From Betaproteobacteria bacterium Ga0077523 (GTDB lineage: Bacteria > Pseudomonadota > Gammaproteobacteria > Burkholderiales > Ga0077523): 64,000 bases of DNA. The stretch is taken from assembly GCA_001464695.1 (NCBI GenBank), contig LNDQ01000108.1, positions 84,090 to 148,089 of the forward strand. Reading direction: 5' to 3'. The notes below the pieces were generated by a model. That model saw nothing but the letters and a program-made list of their open reading frames with translations, did not search any database and had not been told where the DNA came from. Below are positions 17,626 through 25,906 of this stretch, piece by piece. Position 1 is the stretch's first letter. Each line of letters opens with the position of its first letter. The translations under genes were made by a program, and so were the position numbers.

Positions 17626-18591
17626 CTATTCGGGTTTGATGCCGGCGTCGCGGATCAGCTTGCCCCAGTAGTCGAGCTGTGCGCGCAGGTACTTCGAGAA
17701 ATCTTCCGCACCGAGCGGCGCCACTTCGAAACCGATGAGCGCGAGCTTGTCGACCACTTCCTTGCTGGACAGAACGGCGAGCGTCTCCTGCGCGAGTCGA
17801 GCGACGACGGCCTTCGGCGTGCCCGCAGGGACGAATATCCCGTTCCACGATGTGACGTCGAAGCCTTTCACGGTCTCCGCGATGGGCGGTGCATCCGGCA
17901 CGAGCACGGAGCGCCGCGCGGTGGTGACACCGAGCATTCTCACGCGCCCGCTCGCGACGTGCGGCATCGCCGTGGCGAAGTCCGCCACCATCACCGGCAC
18001 CTCGCCGGACACCACGTCGAGCATCGCCTGCGGACTCGCCTTGTACAGAACGCCGGTCATGCCCATACCCGCCTGGGTGTTGAGACTTTCCGCGGCCACC
18101 AGCGAGGTGCTGCTCGCCGAGGCATAGGTGAGCGCACCGCGGTGGCTGCGCGCATGCGCAATGAACTCTGCGGTACTCCGAACCGGCAGCGACGGATGCA
18201 CCACGAGCATGAACGGCAGCGTGGCCGTACGCACCACCGGCTCGAAATCCCTTACCGGGTCGTAGGGCAGAGACTTGTACAGATGTGGATTCGCCGAGTG
18301 GGTCGTATTGGTCGTGACGAAGATCGTGTAGCCGTCCGGCTTGCTCTTGGCGACGAACACGGCAGCGATCTGACCGAAGGCGCCGGGCCGATCGTCCACC
18401 ACGACGTTCTGGCCAAGCCGCTGGCTCAATTCCTGGGCGAGGACCCGTGCCATGCTGTCGGTGGCACTGCCCGAAGCGAACGGGACCACCATGCGGATCG
18501 GGCGGGTCGGGTAGGACACCGGGTCGGCGGCACCGCAGGAGATCGCGAAAAGCGCACCGACCGTCGCGGCAAGACCACGCAACGCATGCAT
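17626..18591 (-). CDS. Bug/TctC-family tripartite tricarboxylate transporter receptor
   Basis: 321-aa periplasmic solute receptor. Signal peptide HALRGLAATVGALFAISCGAA, then the classic opening YPTRPIRMVVPFASGSATDSMARVLAQELSQRLGQNVVVDDRPGA (quoted only as a pattern), with GQIAAVFVAKSKPDGYTI and a C-terminal AEDFSKYLRAQLDYWGKLI. The frame is open further upstream, but that overlaps the cupin gene; the ATG at 18591 starts the signal peptide. No TctA/TctB membrane partners are nearby, as is usual for the expanded Bug receptors of Burkholderiales. Ligand unknown; probably a carboxylate used by the downstream CoA enzymes. Confidence 0.93.
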   Translation of the reverse strand: MHALRGLAATVGALFAISCGAADPVSYPTRPIRMVVPFASGSATDSMARVLAQELSQRLGQNVVVDDRPGAFGQIAAVFVAKSKPDGYTIFVTTNTTHSANPHLYKSLPYDPVRDFEPVVRTATLPFMLVVHPSLPVRSTAEFIAHARSHRGALTYASASSTSLVAAESLNTQAGMGMTGVLYKASPQAMLDVVSGEVPVMVADFATAMPHVASGRVRMLGVTTARRSVLVPDAPPIAETVKGFDVTSWNGIFVPAGTPKAVVARLAQETLAVLSSKEVVDKLALIGFEVAPLGAEDFSKYLRAQLDYWGKLIRDAGIKPE

Positions 18592-18607
18592 CGGCAACCA
18601 GAAGTTC

Positions 18608-19000
18608 TCAGTCCCTGACCACACGTTCCGGATGCTCTTCATAGGGTGGTGCATAGATGACGAGCAGTTTCGCCGGCCCGTCGCTCAGCACGATCACGCT
18701 GTGCGGAACATCCGGCGGGAAGAAACAGCAATCGCCCGGTTGCAGGTCGCAGATTTCGCCACCGACCTCAGCGCGGATCGCACCTTCGAGCAGATAGCAG
18801 ACCTGCTCGATGCCGGGATGCGCGTGCGGCAGTGCGCCCCTGCCCTTCTCGATGACACCAAGAATGACTTCCACCTGCTTCGCACCCACGGTTTCAGCGC
18901 CGATCAGGCGGCGGTTGGTGGTGCCGGTGTGATTGGCGGGATGGTAGCCGGGGACTGCTCCTGCCTTGACGAAGTAGCTGCGTCGTTGCTGGCCGGCCAA
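18608..19000 (-). CDS. Cupin-domain protein (start uncertain)
   Basis: About 130-aa single-domain cupin. Motif 1 is ALPHAHPGIEQVCYLLEGAIRAEVGG and motif 2 is LQPGDCCFFPPDVPHSVIVLSDG, giving the expected His/Glu/His metal set. The open frame extends to an ATG at 19105 inside a type B repeat, which is unlikely to be the true start; I prefer the TTG at 19000, just before the conserved AGQQRRSYFVKAG. It lies 16 nt before the Bug receptor gene on the same strand. Probably an enzyme or sensor of small carboxylates; function not determined. Confidence 0.8.
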   Translation of the reverse strand: MAGQQRRSYFVKAGAVPGYHPANHTGTTNRRLIGAETVGAKQVEVILGVIEKGRGALPHAHPGIEQVCYLLEGAIRAEVGGEICDLQPGDCCFFPPDVPHSVIVLSDGPAKLLVIYAPPYEEHPERVVRD

Positions 19001-19082
19001 AGGCGTCTTTCGAGATCGTCGGAGTGGAGAGTGGTCGTGTCGCGGACTACGCCGCGCCGTCAATACGTCGTGCGGACGCCAG

Positions 19083-19180
19083 CCCCCATCCCGACCTTTT
19101 CCCACCGAAGGTGGGGAAAGGAGGCGTACGTCCCCTCCCCCGGCTTTGCCGGGGGAGTGGGGGAAGGTCGGGATGGGGGA
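19083..19180. repeat. GC-rich dispersed repeat, type B, copy 2
   Basis: Contains CCCCCGGCTTTGCCGGGGG and CCCACC-GAA-GGTGGG hairpins, with outer CCCCCATCCCGACCTT / AAGGTCGGGATGGGGG arms that pair. The element separates the cupin gene from the lactate-racemase-like gene and gives the cupin frame an artificial 5' extension. Confidence 0.85.
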
Positions 19181-19186
19181 AAAACC

Positions 19187-20506
19187 TCACGCCGCCGCCT
19201 CGATATGCCCCGTCAACGGCCCCAGATTGCCCTGCCCGTCGAAGCTCCACGGATGCACCGGCGAGACGATCTCGAACCGCTCCGGCTGCACCTTCACTTC
19301 CGCCAGCATCGAGGCCGATACTTCGATCTCGGACAGATGCAAGGTGTTGCGGATACGCACCACGCGGCAATCCTCCGGCTTCACCCGTACCACCGTCTTC
19401 ACCGCCAGCGCGATGGCTTCGTGGTCGTTGTTCATCACGATGGGAATGGCAGCACCGTCGAGGTTGCCCGCGGTGATCACGTTGGCGTAGGTCGACGACA
19501 CGTCGAGATCACGGAACAACCGCATGGTGACGACGTCGGCGCCACCGATGCCGGTGGCGTTGCCATGCGAGACGCGCGTCAGGCCGAGCACGACGATCTT
19601 CTTCACCATCGGCTTGTTGGACCACTGCACGTTGCGACGATTGCGGCCGGTGATATTGGGGTCGAAGCCCGCACCCGAGATGTTCTTGCCCATCTCCTCG
19701 ATGATCAGCACGTCGATTTCGTCGAAGAAGAGCCGCGGCATCAGGTCCTTGGCCATGGTCTGCAGCACCGGTTCGCGCGTGGCGAGTTGCTCGGACAGGA
19801 CGAGTTCGACATGGGCGGTCTCGTCGTAGGCGTTCTCGACGATGCCGACACCGAACAGCACGTTGCGGTTCGCGAGATGCACGTCTCGGATCTTCGGCAG
19901 GAGCTCGGGAAAGCGATCCATGCCGTGCCGGTGGTAGGTCGCCGCACCCACGATCTTGCCGATGCCGATGGACAGCATCTTGGTGAGACCGCTCTCGGTG
20001 GCACCGCGAAAGCCCGTGTGCGGCTTGATGCGGTTGATGACGACGATGCCGTCAGCCTCGGCCGCGTTGCGATCCATGTGCACCGGAGTCCCATCCTCGA
20101 GATGGCCGGTGATCACGGTGTCCATGCTCGCGCGGATCGGCACGCCGGTGGCTTCCTCCGTGATGCCGTAGGTCTCGAGCACCTTGCGCTGACCTTCCGC
20201 GGTCGCGGCGCCGTGGCTGCCCATGCACGGAAAGATGAAGGGCTTCGCGCCCAGGGCGCGCAGTTCCTCGATCACCGTACGTGCGATCAACCCGATGTTG
20301 GCCACGCCTCGGCTGCCGCAACCCACCGCGATGGATTGCCCGGACTTCACTTTCGCCCGCATTTCGGGCCGCAGGAACTCGCGCCGCACGGCACCGGCTA
20401 TGTCGTCCAGCCGTGCCGGATCGAACTTCTGGCGCACCCTTGCCATGGGCGGCAACGGAAAATCGAGTCCGCCCGCGATGCTCACTTCGATACGATCAGG
20501 AATCAC
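19187..20506 (-). CDS. LarA-like (lactate-racemase-domain, DUF2088) protein
   Basis: 439-aa cytosolic protein related to the nickel-dependent racemase LarA. The LarA N-terminal domain is recognisable by PCMGSHGAATAEG, INRIKPHTGFRG and SGLTKMLSIGIGK. His98, His163, Lys176 and His192 or His194 are spaced much like the LarA pincer ligands as I recall them (His108, His174, Lys184, His200). That suggests a nickel-pincer or related cofactor; no larB, larC or larE maturation genes are in the window. The start ATG gives a standard N terminus. The substrate, perhaps a 2-hydroxy acid, is unknown. It sits in the same minus-strand block as the CoA transferase and dehydrogenase. Confidence 0.85.
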   Translation of the reverse strand: MIPDRIEVSIAGGLDFPLPPMARVRQKFDPARLDDIAGAVRREFLRPEMRAKVKSGQSIAVGCGSRGVANIGLIARTVIEELRALGAKPFIFPCMGSHGAATAEGQRKVLETYGITEEATGVPIRASMDTVITGHLEDGTPVHMDRNAAEADGIVVINRIKPHTGFRGATESGLTKMLSIGIGKIVGAATYHRHGMDRFPELLPKIRDVHLANRNVLFGVGIVENAYDETAHVELVLSEQLATREPVLQTMAKDLMPRLFFDEIDVLIIEEMGKNISGAGFDPNITGRNRRNVQWSNKPMVKKIVVLGLTRVSHGNATGIGGADVVTMRLFRDLDVSSTYANVITAGNLDGAAIPIVMNNDHEAIALAVKTVVRVKPEDCRVVRIRNTLHLSEIEVSASMLAEVKVQPERFEIVSPVHPWSFDGQGNLGPLTGHIEAAA

Positions 20507-20677
20507 GCGCCACCTCCGGCATGGGGCTTCTCGGGGGCCCCGTATCGTCTACGAACCCGCATCCTAACGCGAGGGGCGATCCGTGGCGAACGGCACCTGC
20601 AACGCCGGGCGGTTCGGCGTATGGTCACGACTCGCCGCATCGCCGCGGCCGACCAACGACAACCAGGGGAGAAGATC

Positions 20678-21091
20678 ATGCATCGCGCCGTTTCGCTCGC
20701 CATTGCCGGCACCACCATCGCCGCCGCTGCCTTCGGCATCGGTGTCGCCGTGGGCCAACAGACCCCGCCCACCGCAAACCAGGGCGTCAGCGTGAGCGCT
20801 CCGACCTATCTCGACCTCTCGAAAGAGGTCGACAGCGTCGACGGCCGGCAATTGCGCCTGCGCATCGTCACCATCGAGCCCGGTGGCGTCGTGGCGAACC
20901 ACAGCCATGACGGCCGCCCGACCGTAGCCCATCTCGTGAGCGGCGTGCTGACCGAGCGCCGCGACGGCGACTGGGTGAAGGTGCATCAGCCCGGCGACAG
21001 CTGGACCGAGGGCAAGGGAGTGGTCCACTGGGCGGAGAACAAGGGCACGACCCCGACGGTGATCGTGGCGGTGGACGTGTTCAAGCCCTGA
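20678..21091 (+). CDS. Exported cupin protein
   Basis: 137-aa protein with an N-terminal signal peptide or anchor (about residues 5-27, ending VAVGQQ) and a single cupin domain: IEPGGVVANHSHDGRPTVAHLVSGVLTE as motif 1, PGDSWTEGKGVVHWAENKG as motif 2. His residues of both motifs are present. The ATG at 20678 follows GGGGAGAAGATC. A much longer open frame upstream is the shadow of the LarA-like gene on the other strand. It may be a periplasmic metal-dependent enzyme or binding protein. Confidence 0.88.
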   Translation: MHRAVSLAIAGTTIAAAAFGIGVAVGQQTPPTANQGVSVSAPTYLDLSKEVDSVDGRQLRLRIVTIEPGGVVANHSHDGRPTVAHLVSGVLTERRDGDWVKVHQPGDSWTEGKGVVHWAENKGTTPTVIVAVDVFKP

Positions 21092-21155
21092 GAACGAATG
21101 CAGGTCGCGCGCTGTCGCATGCGCGTTCCGCAACCCCATTCAACGAGGAGACTTC

Positions 21156-21665
21156 ATGATTACCATTCGAACCTGGCAGGCGCTGGCCTTCGCCGCATGT
21201 GTACCGCTGTCCACGACTACCTGGGCTGATGAGGCCACCAGCACGCTCGACAGTTGCATCGCGAAAGCACAGGCTGCACGCGAGGGCGTGGTGACGGGCT
21301 GGCAGGAGCTCACCGACAAGCCCGAAGACGGCTACTACGTGCGTATCGTCGGCAAGGACGGCAGCGTCGGGTTGACGCAGTGCCGCCCGGCGGAGACAGC
21401 ACCGCTTGACTTCGAGAAGAAGACCGGACTCGTGCGCTACGAGATGTACCAGCGCGTGAAGGTGGCCGAACCGGCGGCCCGAGCGGTCGCACCGGTGGTC
21501 TTCGTGCCGCCGACACGGGTGACTCGCATGGAACTCACGATCAGCATGCGCGGCTCACCCTACTACACTTACACGGTGGCGCTCCCGGAGAACAAGAAGG
21601 CGACGGTGGAAGTGGATGCGGTCTCCGGAAAACCGATCAAGGCCAGCGTCGAGTATCCGAAGTAG
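21156..21665 (+). CDS. Exported hypothetical protein with PepSY-like C terminus
   Basis: 169-aa protein with a signal peptide (cleavage near TTTWADEA). The mature domain contains two Cys (DSCIAKAQ and GLTQCRP) that may form a disulfide. The C-terminal 45 residues, TYTVALPENKKATVEVDAVSGKPIKA, resemble a PepSY unit, in which a Y.V.V...G....V.VDA.TGK pattern is usual. The ATG is preceded by AACGAGGAGACTTC. It follows the exported cupin by 64 nt on the same strand. Role unknown; PepSY units commonly act as protease inhibitors or sensors. Confidence 0.8.
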   Translation: MITIRTWQALAFAACVPLSTTTWADEATSTLDSCIAKAQAAREGVVTGWQELTDKPEDGYYVRIVGKDGSVGLTQCRPAETAPLDFEKKTGLVRYEMYQRVKVAEPAARAVAPVVFVPPTRVTRMELTISMRGSPYYTYTVALPENKKATVEVDAVSGKPIKASVEYPK

Positions 21666-21693
21666 CGTCCGGTCACAACGGTGTCCCGCTGGA

Positions 21694-22701
21694 TCAGCGT
21701 GGCACCTTGCCGACGAAAGCGTTGGTCCACGACTCTTCGAGCTTGATGGCGGCACCGGCGTCGCGTACCGCGGCATCGCTCGCCGCCGTCGTGCGATAGG
21801 AACGTTCCACGCCTTCGGCCGTGAACGTTCCGTCGGGCGAGTAGACGTTGCGCAGGCGCTCGAGGACGGCGGCATACACTGCGCGGTCGCCGAAAGTGTA
21901 TTCGGGCGGGATCACCTTGATCACGTCGTCCGCCGAGGCCTTGCGCAGCCAGCGCAGCGCCTTGACCATGGCGTTGGTCAGGGCCTGCACCGTGTTCGGA
22001 TTGCCCTGGATGAACGACTGCTTCGCGTACAGGCACGCGGAGGGCACCGGCCCGCCGTAGACCGCGCGGGTACCGGGCTCACTGAAGGTTTCGTGCACGA
22101 CCCTGAGGTCGCCGGACTTCTCGAGCATGGCGACCGCCGGCTCCACGTTGGCGATGGCGTCGAGTTGACCGCTGCGACCCGCCGCGACCGCGGTGGCGCC
22201 GGTTCCGACGCCGATCACCGAGACGTCCTCGGGTCTCAGTTTCGCGGATGCAAGCAGGTGGTTGAGGAACGTGTGCGTGCTCGACCCTGGTGCAGTGACC
22301 CCGATCTTGCGCCCTTTGAGGTCCTGCGGTCCCGCATAGGTCGCGAACTTGCCTTTCGCGAGACCGAGGGCCAGCGCGGCATTGCCTTGCAGGACGAACG
22401 CCTGGACCTTCTGTCCTTTTGCCTGCATCTGGAGCGTGTGCTCGAAACCGCCGGAAACGATGTCGGCGCTGCCGCCGATCAACGCCTGCAGTGCCTTCGC
22501 GCCGCCGGGAAAGTCGAGTACCTCCACTTCGAGGCCTTCGTCCCGGAAGTAACCGAGACGTTCGGCGAGAGTGAGCGGCAGATAGTAGAGCGTGGCCTTG
22601 CCGCCGACGGCGATGGTGAGATTGGGCTTCTCAGGCGGGGCGGCGCGAGCGGATGCGACGATTGCGATCAGGGACAGCAGCAGGGCTGAGAGCAGCTTCA
22701 T
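21694..22701 (-). CDS. ABC transporter substrate-binding protein, SsuA/NMT1 type
   Basis: 335-aa periplasmic binding protein. Signal peptide MKLLSALLLSLIAIVASARA. The mature protein has the NMT1/SsuA pattern: YYLPLTLAERLGYFRDEGLEVEVLDF, GGAKALQALIGGSADIVSGGFEHTL, DLKGRKIGVTAPGSSTHTFLNHLL and a later AVYAAVLERLRN. It probably binds a nitrate, sulfonate, taurine or thiamine-precursor-like ligand. No ATPase or permease gene is adjacent, so it is an orphan or works with a distant transporter. A partial type B repeat lies before its start. Confidence 0.92.
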   Translation of the reverse strand: MKLLSALLLSLIAIVASARAAPPEKPNLTIAVGGKATLYYLPLTLAERLGYFRDEGLEVEVLDFPGGAKALQALIGGSADIVSGGFEHTLQMQAKGQKVQAFVLQGNAALALGLAKGKFATYAGPQDLKGRKIGVTAPGSSTHTFLNHLLASAKLRPEDVSVIGVGTGATAVAAGRSGQLDAIANVEPAVAMLEKSGDLRVVHETFSEPGTRAVYGGPVPSACLYAKQSFIQGNPNTVQALTNAMVKALRWLRKASADDVIKVIPPEYTFGDRAVYAAVLERLRNVYSPDGTFTAEGVERSYRTTAASDAAVRDAGAAIKLEESWTNAFVGKVPR

Positions 22702-22749
22702 CGTCGGGGACCTTCGGGAACGTTGTTCCAGGAAAACTGCTTAGCAAAG

Positions 22750-22815
22750 CTGGGGGAAGGTCGGGATGGGGGCAGCGCAGCGCCGGCTTCGCCGGGGGAG
22801 GGTCAGGGTGGGGGC
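22750..22815. repeat. GC-rich dispersed repeat, type B, copy 3 (shortened)
   Basis: Shows GGGGGAAGGTCGGGATGGGG, the GCTTCGCC-centred GC loop, GGGGGAGGGTCAGGGTGGGGG and the joining GCAGCGCAGCG also seen in copy 1 as CGCTGCGCTGC. The left half of the full element is missing. It sits between the ABC receptor gene and the end of parC. Confidence 0.75.
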
Positions 22816-22831
22816 AGGTGCGGGTACATCG

Positions 22832-25276
22832 TCACCCATTCAATTCGAGCTTCGGCACCACCTTGAACCCGGTGGGCTTCACTTTCTCCGGTAGCACTCG
22901 TCCTTTGTGCGCGCGCGTGCTGGCGAAGTGCCCGAGCTCCCGCTTGCCGAGCGCGACTTCCTTTTCCTTGCCGCCGCGCCCCACGCCGACCACCGTCAGC
23001 GTCGGCAGGTCGGACACCAGCACCGCGACCAGCTTCTCATCCTTGTCGAGACCCATCAGGATCAGGCCGCGCCCCTTCGGCTGATACTTGAGTTCGGAGA
23101 GTTGCACGAGCAGCAGCTTGCCACCCTCGGACACGGAAGCGACATAGCTTCCCGGCGTTTCCGTGAACGTCACCGGCGGCACGGGTGTCTCGGTCGCTTC
23201 GAGCGACATGAACTCGCGGCCCGCCCGACGATTCGAAACCATGTCGGCGAGCCTGGTGTGGAACGCATACCCGCCGGTCGACGCCACCAGTATCTGCGTC
23301 TCGGCCTTGCCGGCGAGGCAGTAAAGGATCTTGGCGCCATCCTGCACTTCCACCAGCGACGAGGCCGGTACGCCATCGCCACGACCGGACGGCAGGGCGG
23401 TCGCCTCGACCGAATAGGCGCGGCCCTTGGAATCGAGGAACACCACCGGGTCGACGGTGCGGCACTGGATCAGCGTCTGCAGCCCATCGCCTTCCTTGAA
23501 GGACAAGGCCGAGGCGTCCACCTCCCAGCCTTGCCGCCCGCGGATCCAGCCGATGCGCGAGAAGATCACGGTGATCGGCTCGTCGATGATCGGCGTGGCC
23601 ATCACCGCTTTCTCGGAGACCTGGATGACCGTCCGGCGCGCGTCGCCGAAGGTCTTCATGTCGGCTTCGATCTCCTTCACCACCAGGTTCTCGAGGGCCT
23701 TGCGCGATCCGAGGATCTTCTCGAGGTCCTTCTGCTCCTTGCGCCTGGCGTCGAGCTCCTGCTCGACCTTGATGTGTTCCAGCTTCGCCAGTTGCCGCAG
23801 GCGCATTTCGAGGATGTCTTCGGCTTGCCGTTCGGTCAGCGCAAACGCCGCCATCAGCTCCGCCCTCGGCTCGTCGGCATTGCGGATCACCTTGATGACC
23901 TTGTCCACGTTGAGCAGGACGATCATCCGGCCTTCGAGCACGTGGATGCGGTCGAGCACCTGGTCGAGGCGGAACTGCGTTCGGCGCGTCACCGTCGCGA
24001 GCCGGAACTCGGTCCACTCGAGCAGCATCTCGCGCATCGACTTGCCCGTAGGCCGGCCGTCGAGGCCCACCATCACCAGATTGATCGACGCATTGCCTTC
24101 CAGGCTGGTCTTGGCGAGCAGCAGGTTGACGAACTCGGTCTCGTCCACCTTCGAGGTCTTCGGCTCGAGCACCAGGCGCACCGGGTGGGTACGATCCGAT
24201 TCGTCGCGCGCCTTGTCGAGCATCGACAGCATCAATCCCTTCTCGCGCTGTTGCTCCGGCGTCAGGGACTTCTTGCCGGGCTTCGGCAACGGATTGGTCA
24301 GCGCCTCGATCTCCTCCAGCACCTTGCGCGTCGACGTTCCGGGCGGCAGCTCGGTCACGACCATCTGCCATTGACCGCGCGCGAGCCGCTCGATGGTCCA
24401 GCGCGCCCGCACACGCACCGAACCGCGCCCGCTTTCATACGCTGCGATGAGCTCGTCACGCGGCGTGATGATCTGTGCCCCACCGGGGAAATCCGGCCCC
24501 TGGATGTGCTGGACGATGTCGGACGTCTTCAGCTTCGGGTTGCGGATCATCGCGATGGCCGCGTTGCCCACTTCCACCAGGTTGTGGCTGGGAATCTCCG
24601 TCGCCATGCCCACCGCGATGCCCGAGGCCCCGTTCAGCAGGAGCACGGGCAGCCGCGCGGGCAGCACCGAAGGTTCTTCCGTGGAACCGTCGTAGTTCGG
24701 CACGAAGTCGACGGTGCCCTGATCGAGTTCCGCCAGCAGCACTTCGGAGAACTTCGTGAGGCGCGCTTCCGTGTAACGCATGGCGGCGGGTTCGTCGCCG
24801 TCGCGCGAACCGAAGTTGCCCTCGCCGTCGATCAGCGGATAGCGCAGGGTGAAGTCCTGCGCAAGCCGCACCAGAGCGTCGTAGACGGACTGATCGCCGT
24901 GCGGGTGAAACTTGCCGAGCACGTCACCCACCACGCGAGCCGACTTCTTGCGCGGCGTGCCCGCGCGCCCGTTCATGTCCCACATCGCGTACAGGATGCG
25001 TGACTGCACCGGCTTCTGTCCGTCGCCCACCCGCGGCAGCGCGCGATCCTTCACCGTGGCGATCGCGTACTGCAGGTACTGCAGCGAGGCGTAGCGCCCG
25101 ATCGGCAGCGCATCGCCGAACTCGCCTTCCATCGGCGCGAAGTGCGGCGGCAGTTTGCCGTCGCCGCCGCCACCACCCGCGGGCGCGCGCGGCGCCTTCG
25201 GTATCTCGTTCTTCGGCGGTGGCGCCACAGCGGTGTCGCCGCCCGTCTCGTCGAACAGATCTCTTTGATCTTCCAT
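22832..25276 (-). CDS. parC: DNA topoisomerase IV subunit A
   Basis: 814-aa cytosolic subunit that cleaves and rejoins DNA during decatenation. After a 50-residue low-complexity head (PPP, GGGGG), the winged-helix/tower core starts at [28 protein letters not shown]. Active-site Tyr168 lies in [26 protein letters not shown] and [17 protein letters not shown] are standard, and the C-terminal beta-propeller has GRG/GKG-type repeats. The ATG at 25276 follows AAGGATCGAAGC; two upstream in-frame ATGs lack such a site. Canonical ParC is about 750 aa, so the head is an addition. It lies in the parE-parC block with one small exported gene between. Confidence 0.97.
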   Translation of the reverse strand: MEDQRDLFDETGGDTAVAPPPKNEIPKAPRAPAGGGGGDGKLPPHFAPMEGEFGDALPIGRYASLQYLQYAIATVKDRALPRVGDGQKPVQSRILYAMWDMNGRAGTPRKKSARVVGDVLGKFHPHGDQSVYDALVRLAQDFTLRYPLIDGEGNFGSRDGDEPAAMRYTEARLTKFSEVLLAELDQGTVDFVPNYDGSTEEPSVLPARLPVLLLNGASGIAVGMATEIPSHNLVEVGNAAIAMIRNPKLKTSDIVQHIQGPDFPGGAQIITPRDELIAAYESGRGSVRVRARWTIERLARGQWQMVVTELPPGTSTRKVLEEIEALTNPLPKPGKKSLTPEQQREKGLMLSMLDKARDESDRTHPVRLVLEPKTSKVDETEFVNLLLAKTSLEGNASINLVMVGLDGRPTGKSMREMLLEWTEFRLATVTRRTQFRLDQVLDRIHVLEGRMIVLLNVDKVIKVIRNADEPRAELMAAFALTERQAEDILEMRLRQLAKLEHIKVEQELDARRKEQKDLEKILGSRKALENLVVKEIEADMKTFGDARRTVIQVSEKAVMATPIIDEPITVIFSRIGWIRGRQGWEVDASALSFKEGDGLQTLIQCRTVDPVVFLDSKGRAYSVEATALPSGRGDGVPASSLVEVQDGAKILYCLAGKAETQILVASTGGYAFHTRLADMVSNRRAGREFMSLEATETPVPPVTFTETPGSYVASVSEGGKLLLVQLSELKYQPKGRGLILMGLDKDEKLVAVLVSDLPTLTVVGVGRGGKEKEVALGKRELGHFASTRAHKGRVLPEKVKPTGFKVVPKLELNG

Positions 25277-25286
25277 GCTTCGATCC

Positions 25287-25736
25287 TTATTTTCCATCGG
25301 CGACGACATCGAAGTCCTGGACCACGATGTCGCGCACGCCGTCGGTCACGACGAAGCGCCATTTGCCGGGGACGAGCTGCCAGTCGTTGCGCAGTTCATG
25401 GCCACCGCACCAGCGGCCACGACCGTTCGTCACCGCGACCATGTGCGGGGCGTTCCAGCCGTTGGTTTCGACACCGTTCGGCTGTGTCAGCACCGGATGC
25501 CGCACGAATTCCGAAAGCATCGTCTTGCCGCCGCTGTCGTTGAGGCCCGCGAGGTCGGCACAGAAACCGAAGCGCACACCCTTGCGGGCAGGCACTTTGT
25601 GGGTCTGCTTCTCGAGGGCAGGCTTGCCGTTGACGATGGTGTAGAGGCCGTACTCGGTGATCTCGCCGGTGGGAACGCCTTGGGCGGAGACGAACGCGGG
25701 CGCACCGACGGTGGCCAGCGCAAGAATCGCCCCCAC
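25287..25736 (-). CDS. Exported hypothetical protein with repeat-altered 5' end
   Basis: Roughly 149 aa: a hydrophobic signal ([15 protein letters not shown]) and a mature domain with [53 protein letters not shown] and VVQDFDVV. Two Cys may pair. The family is not recognised; the layout resembles small periplasmic beta-sandwich proteins. The frame stays open through a complete type B repeat up to parE. The GTG at 25736 lies at the repeat edge, and the resulting signal lacks positively charged residues, so the original start was probably lost or moved when the repeat arrived. The stop is 10 nt before the parC start. Confidence 0.7.
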   Translation of the reverse strand: MGAILALATVGAPAFVSAQGVPTGEITEYGLYTIVNGKPALEKQTHKVPARKGVRFGFCADLAGLNDSGGKTMLSEFVRHPVLTQPNGVETNGWNAPHMVAVTNGRGRWCGGHELRNDWQLVPGKWRFVVTDGVRDIVVQDFDVVADGK

Positions 25737-25818
25737 CCTGGCCCTCCCCCGGCAAAGCCGGGGGAGGGGACCTACACCCCTTCCCCCGACTTCGTCGGGG
25801 GAAGGTTGGGATGGGGGC
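25730..25818. repeat. GC-rich dispersed repeat, type B, copy 4 (overlaps a gene 5' end)
   Basis: Contains CCCCCGGCAAAGCCGGGGG and CCCCCGACTTCGTCGGGGG hairpins bounded by CCCCCACCCTGGCC and GGTTGGGATGGGGG. It lies between parE and the small exported gene and stays in frame with that gene on the minus strand. Confidence 0.87.
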
Positions 25819-25906
25819 AACATCACGTCCGTTTCGACGGCAATGCCATTGACCGGCCGCCATTCGCGCGCTTCGTTGTTCAAGCTCTGCCTTTCGACGC
25901 CAAACA

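Noticed and set aside
18632..21091. 819-codon plus-strand frame ending in a cupin
   Set aside because: Most of it is antisense to the LarA-like and upstream genes. Only the last 137 codons, with signal peptide and cupin motifs, are real.
22907..25003. 698-codon open frame on the plus strand
   Set aside because: Antisense to parC, which has complete topoisomerase motifs. Its His/Arg/Leu-rich translation has no recognisable domain.
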